From Chloroflexota bacterium (GTDB taxonomy: Bacteria; Chloroflexota; Anaerolineae; Caldilineales; Caldilineaceae): a stretch of DNA of 6,564 nucleotides. Numbering within the stretch: the first letter of the stretch is position 1; the number at the start of each line of letters is the position of its first letter. The position numbers and the translations under genes are program-made. The stretch covers positions 1 to 6,564 of the forward strand of contig QEUW01000420.1 of assembly GCA_003577005.1 (NCBI GenBank). Direction: 5' to 3'. A model generated the notes under the pieces. It was not told the DNA's origin, did no database searches, and saw nothing but the letters and a program-made list of their open reading frames with translations. This document shows, piece after piece, positions 1-3,812 of the stretch.

Positions 1-180
1 GTCTTCAACGGCGCTAACGAGGAGGCCCAGGGCAGTTTTAGCATCGGCGCCACCATGACCCAGACCATCACGGTTGCGCTGGTCAGCTTTTGCCTGCTCT
101 TTAGCGCGCTGATGATCACGCGCTGGCGGCAGTTGCGTCTGCAAGATCGGATCGAGTCTCTACGTGAAGAGATGGAGTAA
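1..180 (+). CDS. ccmC: CcmC-like haem-handling cytochrome c biogenesis membrane protein, C-terminal fragment
   Basis: The window opens inside this gene; frame 1 is open from base 1 to a TAA and gives the last 59 residues. They contain an outer-loop stretch (FNGANEEAQGSF), one hydrophobic helix at about residues 24-40 of the fragment, and a charged tail with a short coiled-coil look ending in SLREEME. This resembles the last helix and cytosolic tail of CcmC/CcsA-type proteins, which present haem on the outer face of the membrane for covalent attachment to apocytochrome c. The tryptophan-rich haem-binding segment that would prove the family lies outside the window. The identification rests on the tail pattern and on the CcmD-like gene 87 nt downstream, since CcmC and CcmD work together in the CcmABCD complex. 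Another multi-pass membrane protein of the same cluster cannot be excluded. Confidence 0.62.
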   Translation, partial: VFNGANEEAQGSFSIGATMTQTITVALVSFCLLFSALMITRWRQLRLQDRIESLREEME

Positions 181-252
181 GCCCAGTTGCGGTTGTGATA
201 GCATGAACAACAGGGTATTGCTGAGCCGCCACCCAGAACAACTGCCATCAAG

Positions 253-262
253 AGAGGAAGGA
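253..262 (+). promoter_or_regulatory. Shine-Dalgarno of the CcmD-like gene
   Basis: The purine run AGAGGAAGGA ends 5 nt before the ATG at 268. It fixes the start of a gene so short that it could be overlooked. Confidence 0.7.
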
Positions 263-267
263 ATCAG

Positions 268-414
268 ATGACTTTTCTAGCTGCCGCCTTTATCGGCTTT
301 TGGCTCATTGTCACCGGCTATGTGGTCTTCCTCGGCCAACGCCAGCGCCAGCTCGAACAGGAGATGTCGACGTTGGAAGAGATGCTGGCCGAACGAGGGC
401 GCGCGGGCCGTTAA
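268..414 (+). CDS. ccmD: CcmD-like small membrane protein
   Basis: This 48-residue frame starts at an ATG behind a good Shine-Dalgarno and ends with TAA. It has one hydrophobic helix at about residues 3-23, followed by a charged, probably helical tail rich in Q, R and E (GQRQRQLEQEM, then LEEMLAERG). That is the layout of CcmD: a tiny single-pass protein with a cytosolic coiled-coil tail that joins CcmC to the CcmAB ATPase and helps release haem-loaded CcmE. CcmD sequences are poorly conserved, so the call rests on size, architecture and position directly after the CcmC-like gene, not on a diagnostic motif. It is probably co-transcribed with ccmC. If the upstream gene is not ccmC, this would be just a small single-pass membrane protein. 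Confidence 0.66.
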   Translation: MTFLAAAFIGFWLIVTGYVVFLGQRQRQLEQEMSTLEEMLAERGRAGR

Positions 415-493
415 ATATCGATGGGTAGTGCTTTCACGCGGGTAGTACCAAATAGAACGAGATCGAATAGCCGTTCGACAAGTTGCCTCTCAG

Positions 494-522
494 TTGATAA
501 TGGTATCAAAATGTGGTATCAT
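494..522 (+). promoter_or_regulatory. hicAB promoter with overlapping operator
   Basis: A -35 candidate TTGATA (494-499) and a -10 candidate TATCAT (517-522) are separated by exactly 17 nt, and the -10 is preceded by TGG, an extended -10 feature. The -35 is the left arm of a perfect palindrome, TTGATA-ATGG-TATCAA (494-509). The octamer TGGTATCA occurs twice, at 501-508 and 514-521, 13 nt apart, the second copy covering the -10. These overlapping half-sites are what an autorepressing ribbon-helix-helix antitoxin such as HicB would be expected to bind. Sequence features are observed; HicB binding is inferred. Confidence 0.6.
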
Positions 523-530
523 CCTGTGCG

Positions 531-785
531 ATGAATGCCAAGCACCGCAAAACGTTAGAAGCGATCTTTGCTCGACCGGAGCGTGCCGACATCGTCTGGC
601 GTGATATCGAGACACTCTTTGTGGCGCTAGGAGGTGAAGTGTCAGAGGGGAGTGGCTCACGGGTGCGTGTAGCCTTGTTGGGGATACGAGCGGTATTTCA
701 TCGGCCGCATCCGCAGAAAGAAGCGAACAAAGGCGCAGTGAAGGCGGTGCGGCGCTTTCTGCAGGAGGCGGGCATCGAACCATGA
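531..785 (+). CDS. hicA: HicA-family toxin, mRNA interferase of a type II toxin-antitoxin system
   Basis: This 84-residue basic protein has the small dsRBD-like HicA layout. HicA toxins cleave mRNA and stop translation until neutralised by HicB. Visible landmarks are the N-terminal helix (KHRKTLEAIF), the IETLFVALGG helix-turn, the GSGSR strand at residues 41-44, FHRPHP at 56-61, and the closing helix AVRRFLQEAGI. In well-studied HicA proteins the catalytic histidine follows Gly-Ser; here that position is Arg44, and nearby histidines are His57 and His60. The frame extends up to a GTG at 513, but that codon touches the -10 element and its TGG, so the ATG at 531 is chosen. There is no Shine-Dalgarno before it. 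Its TGA overlaps the hicB start in an ATGA junction, so toxin and antitoxin are translationally coupled. Confidence 0.87.
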   Translation: MNAKHRKTLEAIFARPERADIVWRDIETLFVALGGEVSEGSGSRVRVALLGIRAVFHRPHPQKEANKGAVKAVRRFLQEAGIEP

Positions 786-1135
786 TGGAGTATAAGGGCT
801 ACCTGGGCAAAGTTGAATTCGATGACGAGGCCGGTATTTTCTACGGGGAAGTGATCAATCTGCGCGATGTTATTACCTTTGCGGGAGAATCGGTACAGGA
901 GTTGCGAGAAGCATTCCAGGCGTCGGTGGAGGAGTATTTAGCTTTCTGTGCCGAACGAGGCGAAGAACCGGAGAAGCCATTTTCGGGTACGTTTACAGTC
1001 CGCATTCCACCCGAGCTGCATCGCGCAATTGCCGTGCAGGCCAAACTGGCGAACAAGAGCTTGAACAGTTGGGTGGGTGAGGTGTTGGCCGACACTGCTG
1101 CGAGCCGCAGTGTCGAACGGCAGGTTGTGCGGTAA
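782..1135 (+). CDS. hicB: HicB-family antitoxin with ribbon-helix-helix DNA-binding domain
   Basis: The 117-residue protein has two recognisable parts. Residues 2-60 are the HicB N-terminal domain (YKGYLGKVEFDDEAGIFYG, then FAGESVQELREAF), a partly degraded RNase-H-like fold that binds and blocks HicA. Residues 68-104 are an Arc/CopG-type ribbon-helix-helix: the strand GTFTVRIP, helix PELHRAIAVQAKLA and second helix NKSLNSWVGEVL. This domain normally dimerises on the operon's own operator, matching the repeats at 494-522. Two adjacent ATG codons (782 and 785) can start it; the first gives the 4-nt overlap with hicA. The toxin-first order is the usual one for hicAB and differs from most other type II pairs. 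No credible third gene accompanies the pair. Confidence 0.9.
   Translation: MMEYKGYLGKVEFDDEAGIFYGEVINLRDVITFAGESVQELREAFQASVEEYLAFCAERGEEPEKPFSGTFTVRIPPELHRAIAVQAKLANKSLNSWVGEVLADTAASRSVERQVVR
1090..1115 (+). other. Perfect hairpin inside the 3' end of hicB
   Basis: CGACACTGC (1090-1098) and GCAGTGTCG (1107-1115) are perfect complements around an 8-nt loop, about 20 nt before the hicB stop. No T-run follows, so it is not an intrinsic terminator. It may stabilise the 3' end of the message or be chance in a GC-rich coding region. Confidence 0.35.
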
Positions 1136-1331
1136 GCAAATCCAGGGGGTACGGCCCGTGGCGCCCAACAACCCACTCCATCGCGGCTTGGGATACGCCC
1201 GGTAGCGAGTGCCTAGTGGTGTCGGGGGATAGATGTGGATCTATTTCGAGCAGCTCCGCAATTCGCCTTGACTTCTAATCTGCGTGTAATCGCTGTGTAA
1301 GGATTGGGGCGTAGACTGTCCTACAGTTGGG

Positions 1332-1360
1332 CCGACAAAGGTACGATAAAGTGGTATAAA
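1332..1360 (+). promoter_or_regulatory. Candidate promoter of the ccdA operon
   Basis: The hicB-ccdA gap (1136-1412) holds no convincing gene. Within it, TGGTATAAA (1352-1360) forms an extended -10 with hexamer TATAAA, and CCGACA (1332-1337) lies 17 nt upstream as a 4-of-6 match to the -35 consensus. This implies a 5' leader of about 45 nt before the ATG at 1413. It suggests that the three downstream genes are transcribed independently of hicAB. Confidence 0.45.
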
Positions 1361-1412
1361 CAACATAATTCCTAGGTCTGCTAGTGTAATTGCGTAACGT
1401 AATGAGGATTGT

Positions 1413-2375
1413 ATGACACAGATAATCCAGCAGGAGAACACAAATCAGGCGCCGGCGGCTACGGTCCGCACACGGCCTTTGGTGCAACGTGAAGGCAACC
1501 GGCTTGTGGTTTTCTTGCATTCGCTGGCCTTTGTACTGGGCTTCGCCACGGTCTTCACGCTGATTGGGTCGGCGGTGGGGTTGTTGGGGCAGGGGCTCAA
1601 CCAATACCTGCCGACGATCCAGCGGCTGGGTGCGATTCTGCTGGTGATCTTTGCACTGGTCACGCTAGGTGTCTTCCGCTGGCTGGTGGATCTCATCCGC
1701 CGGAAGGTGGATCTGCGCACCAACCCGGCGGCAGAAGCGCTGGTCAGCGTTCTTGACTTTTTTAATGCGTTGCTCTATACCGAAAAGCGCGTGGCCGACA
1801 TGCACCGTGTCAACCGGGGGTGGGGATATGCCAGCAGCTTTTTGTTAGGTGTCAGCTTTAGCGCCGGCTGGGTGCCGTGCGTGGGGCCGATCCTGGCGAG
1901 CATTCTCTTTCTCGCCAGCGACAGCGCCACGGCCGGACAGGGCGCATCGCTGTTGGCGATCTATAGCCTGGGGCTTGGCATTCCTTTTTTGCTGACGGGG
2001 GCAGCTTTTGGCACTACCACCGGCATGTTGCGGCGGCTCAATCGCCATGCGAATATCGTCGGTATTATCAGTGGTATCTTTCTCCTGTTCGTGGCCTATC
2101 TGTTGTGGACAGGCACACTTGCCACGTTGACCACCCGCTTCGATGCAGTCAACCGGCTGATTTTTGCCATGAACGATTGGGTGCTGGCAGGCGAAGATTG
2201 GGTGAGTAGTCTGGCAGGTGCGGGCAGCGACCTCTTTAGCCTGAGCTTGCTGGGCGCTGCGCCGCTGGCGTTGTTTGCCGGCATTATCAGCTTTCTGAGC
2301 CCGTGTGTTTTGCCATTGGTGCCGGCCTACATCGGTTATCTGAGCGGCGCCGCAGTCGGCAGTGGCAAAGAGTAA
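1413..2375 (+). CDS. ccdA: CcdA/DsbD-type thiol-disulfide membrane transporter with circularly permuted helix order
   Basis: CcdA proteins carry electrons from a cytosolic thioredoxin across the membrane to reduce extracytoplasmic thioredoxin-like proteins and apocytochrome c. The family signatures are all present in 320 residues: HSLAFVLGFATVF (36-48), GWVPCVGPIL (152-161, Cys156), YSLGLGIPFLL (184-194), LRRLNRHANIVGIISG (206-221) and SFLSPCVLPLVPAYIGYL (293-310, Cys298). In ordinary CcdA the SPCVLPLVP helix is TM1 at the N-terminus; here it is at the C-terminus. The order is TM2-TM3-TM4-TM5-TM6-TM1, with a linker of about 45 residues before the final helix. Basic residues cluster in the N-terminus, the 90-136 loop and the 206-212 loop, which fits N-in/C-in topology. 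GAGG at 1404-1407 serves the ATG, and an in-frame TAA at 1395-1397 rules out an upstream TM1. It heads an operon with the next two genes. Confidence 0.88.
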   Translation: MTQIIQQENTNQAPAATVRTRPLVQREGNRLVVFLHSLAFVLGFATVFTLIGSAVGLLGQGLNQYLPTIQRLGAILLVIFALVTLGVFRWLVDLIRRKVDLRTNPAAEALVSVLDFFNALLYTEKRVADMHRVNRGWGYASSFLLGVSFSAGWVPCVGPILASILFLASDSATAGQGASLLAIYSLGLGIPFLLTGAAFGTTTGMLRRLNRHANIVGIISGIFLLFVAYLLWTGTLATLTTRFDAVNRLIFAMNDWVLAGEDWVSSLAGAGSDLFSLSLLGAAPLALFAGIISFLSPCVLPLVPAYIGYLSGAAVGSGKE

Positions 2376-2390
2376 AGCAGGCGTTGGCTC

Positions 2391-2645
2391 ATGCGTGTCC
2401 GGTTGTACGGCAAACCCGACTGCTCCTTGTGCGATAAGCTAAAAGCCGATCTGGTGGTGATGCAGCCAGAGGTTGGCTTTGAGCTGGAAGAATACAACAT
2501 CGAACAGGATGCGGCGATGTATAATCAGTACCGCTATCTGATCCCCGTGCTCGACATTGAGGATGGCGAACTGCTCTATCCACCCCACACCTTCCACGGG
2601 GTCTATCAGGCGCTGTGTGCGGCTGCTCAGCGCACACAGAAGTGA
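2391..2645 (+). CDS. Glutaredoxin-like thiol-disulfide oxidoreductase (DUF836-like)
   Basis: This 84-residue protein has a minimal thioredoxin fold. An opening strand (RVRLYG) leads into the active-site motif KPDCSLCD with Cys11 and Cys14, followed by helix KLKADL, strand FELEEYNI, the cis-proline loop YLIPVLDI (Pro52), and a closing helix. These are the features of glutaredoxin-like proteins, which exchange dithiols and disulfides. There is no signal peptide or membrane helix, so it should be cytosolic. It starts 15 nt after ccdA and ends 3 nt before the next gene, so it is almost certainly in the same operon. An attractive inferred role is a dedicated cytosolic electron donor to the CcdA transporter in place of general thioredoxin. 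The true partner cannot be read from sequence. Only a weak Shine-Dalgarno precedes it, suggesting translational coupling. Confidence 0.82.
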   Translation: MRVRLYGKPDCSLCDKLKADLVVMQPEVGFELEEYNIEQDAAMYNQYRYLIPVLDIEDGELLYPPHTFHGVYQALCAAAQRTQK

Positions 2646-2648
2646 AAC

Positions 2649-3338
2649 ATGCAATCAAACGCTGATCGAGAACCAACAACCCATTCACCAGCCCAGCGGC
2701 GCGATTTCGAGTCAACCGTGACAAGAGTTGCCGGCGCCCTGGTGCTGGGCATAGCCCGTCACTGGTTGGCGATCTTCAACCTGGCGTGGGGAACTTATGT
2801 CGTCTTGCCCTTTCTGGCGCCGGTCTTGATGAGTGTTGGCTTGACGGCGCCGGCGCGGGTGATTTACGCCGTCTATTCGATCATGTGCCACCAGTTGCCT
2901 GACCATAGTTATTTTCTCTTTGGGCCGGAAGCAGCGCCCAATCAACTGGCCCTAGAGGCCGCGGGGATGGCGGCCGGACTGGGACCGTTGGCGCAACGAC
3001 AGTTTGTGGGAAATGAGTTCCTCGGTTTCAAGGTTGCGATCTGCCAGCGCGATGTGGCGATCTACGGTTCAGTCCTGGCAGCGGGTCTCCTCTTTGCGCT
3101 GGTGCGCAAACGGCTGCCAATGCTTAGCTTCCGCTGGTATTTGCTCCTGCTCATCCCCATGGCGCTCGACGGTGGCACCCAGTTGTTTGGCTGGCGCGAG
3201 AGTACCTGGCTGCTGCGCACCCTCACCGGCGCGCTCTTTGGCGCCGCTTCGGTCTGGCTGGCCTACCCGTACATCGACGAGGCGATGCAAGATGTCGTGG
3301 TGACGGAAGAGCAGCGCCAATTCGCCGCTCCGGCGTAA
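2649..3338 (+). CDS. DUF2085 family multi-pass membrane protein, function unknown
   Basis: The 229-residue protein has hydrophobic segments at about 39-62, 137-155, 161-178 and 188-206, and hydrophilic ends. It shows the hallmarks of DUF2085: a CHQLP motif (Cys80, His81, Gln82) after the first membrane segment, CQRDVAIYGS (Cys132, Arg134) at the start of the next, PMALDGGTQLFGWRES (170-185), and an arginine plus small-residue helix LRTLTGALFGA. The family has no established biochemical role to my knowledge. The two conserved cysteines and a histidine flank a 50-residue loop and could bind a metal or haem or form a redox pair; this is inference. The ATG follows the glutaredoxin-like stop by 3 nt, so coupling is likely, and its operon with a thiol transporter hints at a redox or cytochrome-maturation job. 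The region between the motifs (93-127) looks long and loosely conserved. Confidence 0.78.
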   Translation: MQSNADREPTTHSPAQRRDFESTVTRVAGALVLGIARHWLAIFNLAWGTYVVLPFLAPVLMSVGLTAPARVIYAVYSIMCHQLPDHSYFLFGPEAAPNQLALEAAGMAAGLGPLAQRQFVGNEFLGFKVAICQRDVAIYGSVLAAGLLFALVRKRLPMLSFRWYLLLLIPMALDGGTQLFGWRESTWLLRTLTGALFGAASVWLAYPYIDEAMQDVVVTEEQRQFAAPA

Positions 3339-3402
3339 ACAGGCCGCACCAGGCCGCCACACCCCGTTGACTGTCGCTGAAGAGCAAGAATTGAACAAGT
3401 TG

Positions 3403-3482
3403 GAAACTATCTCAAAATCGGTTGTGGCTCTGGAATGCTCTCGAACAGCACCGGTGTGGCACAGAGATTTTGAGATAATTTC
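3403..3482. repeat. 80-bp element bounded by a 17-bp inverted repeat
   Basis: GAAACTATCTCAAAATC (3403-3419) pairs with 3466-3482 in 16 of 17 positions; the spacer is 46 nt and codes for nothing obvious. The right arm ends inside the TTCTTAGAAG repeat that starts the next element, so the two repeats abut or are nested. It could be a small non-autonomous transposon end pair, a remnant of a larger element, or a long-loop hairpin after the DUF2085 gene. No T-run supports a terminator. Confidence 0.6.
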
Positions 3483-3515
3483 TTAGAAGCTGTTTGAAAA
3501 GGTGGGCGCCACGCT

Positions 3516-3546
3516 GGTGCGATACACCTGCAAGGTGCGTTGCACC
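3516..3546 (+). repeat. Hairpin repeat unit 1 (inside the MITE-like element)
   Basis: This 31-nt unit has two 14-nt arms around a GCA loop. Read as + strand RNA, 13 of 14 positions pair, including two G-U wobbles. The inner stem is CACCT/AGGTG and the outer stem GGTGC/GCACC. Confidence 0.75.
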
Positions 3547-3567
3547 TTTGAAGCACCCGGCGACCCA

Positions 3568-3598
3568 GGTGCATCGCACTCTTCGAGTGCAACGCACC
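3568..3598 (-). repeat. Hairpin repeat unit 2 (inside the MITE-like element, inverted)
   Basis: This has the same 31-nt architecture as the unit at 3516, with inner stem CACTC/GAGTG and a TTC loop. On the + strand two positions are A-C or C-A mismatches. On the - strand they become G-U wobbles and all 14 positions pair, so this copy is assigned to the - strand. Confidence 0.72.
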
Positions 3599-3636
3599 GA
3601 GCTTTTCAAACGGCTTCTTAGAAGGTACGCAGTTGC

Positions 3637-3673
3637 CCAGGTGCGATACACTTGCAAAGTGCGTTGCACCTGG
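3637..3673 (+). repeat. Hairpin repeat unit 3 (outside the MITE-like element)
   Basis: This copy lies 14 nt beyond the right TTA of the MITE-like element. Its 31-nt core (3640-3670) matches the unit at 3516 except where the inner stem changes to CACTT/AAGTG. The outer stem is extended to CCAGGTGC/GCACCTGG, giving the longest stem of the three. Beyond it, 3674-3768 shows nothing recognisable. Confidence 0.75.
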
Positions 3674-3768
3674 CGCACGTATCGCCAATGTCAACAGAAT
3701 CCCACTGTCTGCCTAAGAGCCGTGAATCTGTACCTGTCTCCCCAATCCGTGGTCTTTGATACAGCAAC

Positions 3769-3777
3769 TGGTATAAC
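3769..3777 (+). promoter_or_regulatory. Possible extended -10 promoter of the acyl-CoA synthetase gene
   Basis: TGGTATAAC has the TGn extension and a TATAAC hexamer, 35 nt before the ATG at 3813. No good -35 lies 16-18 nt upstream; a TTGATA at 3756-3761 is too close (10 nt). It resembles the TGGTATAAA and TGGTATCAT elements before ccdA and hicA. Confidence 0.35.
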
Positions 3778-3798
3778 CCGTCGTATCCCATGTTCCCC

Positions 3799-3805
3799 AA
3801 GGAGG
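3799..3805 (+). promoter_or_regulatory. Strong Shine-Dalgarno of the acyl-CoA synthetase gene
   Basis: AAGGAGG lies 7 nt before the ATG at 3813. It decides the start over the in-frame ATGs at codons 5 and 6, and over any longer upstream frame. Confidence 0.8.
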
Positions 3806-3812
3806 AACCACC

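Larger units (their letters stand above)
3486..3617. mobile_element. MITE-like element with terminal inverted repeats and TTA duplication
   Basis: GAAGCTGTTTGAAAAG (3486-3501) and its inverted copy at 3602-3617 match in 15 of 16 positions. Each end is flanked by TTA (3483-3485 and 3618-3620), as expected of a 3-bp target-site duplication. The wider match TTCTTAGAAG occurs directly at 3480-3489 and 3615-3624, so the exact boundary could move a few bases. The 132-bp body has no transposase and carries two of the three hairpin units. It resembles a miniature element moved by a transposase encoded elsewhere. A frame passing through it (3494-4006) lacks family features and overlaps the acyl-CoA synthetase gene out of frame, so it is not called. 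Confidence 0.6.

Noticed and set aside
513..530. GTG start giving hicA six extra N-terminal residues
   Set aside because: The GTG touches the extended -10 of the best promoter and has no ribosome binding site; the HicA alignment begins naturally at the ATG at 531.
490..783. 97-codon - strand frame opposite hicA
   Set aside because: Low-complexity translation rich in P, S, R and H, no domain, and it overlaps a recognised toxin gene completely.
1268..1300. TTGACT as a -35 for the ccdA operon
   Set aside because: No TATAAT-like hexamer lies 16-18 nt downstream; TGTAAT is 11 nt and GTGTAA 21 nt away.
3004..3303. 99-codon + strand frame inside the DUF2085 gene
   Set aside because: It is a +1 shadow of the membrane protein gene, rich in S, R, W and C without a recognisable pattern.
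3339..3402. Intrinsic terminator directly after the DUF2085 gene
   Set aside because: CAGGCCGC and CAGGCCGCC form a short direct repeat rather than a stem, and no T-run follows.
3516..3673. CRISPR array suggested by repeated 31-nt units
   Set aside because: The units are in mixed orientation, vary between copies, have irregular spacing (21 and 41 nt between cores), and no cas gene is present.
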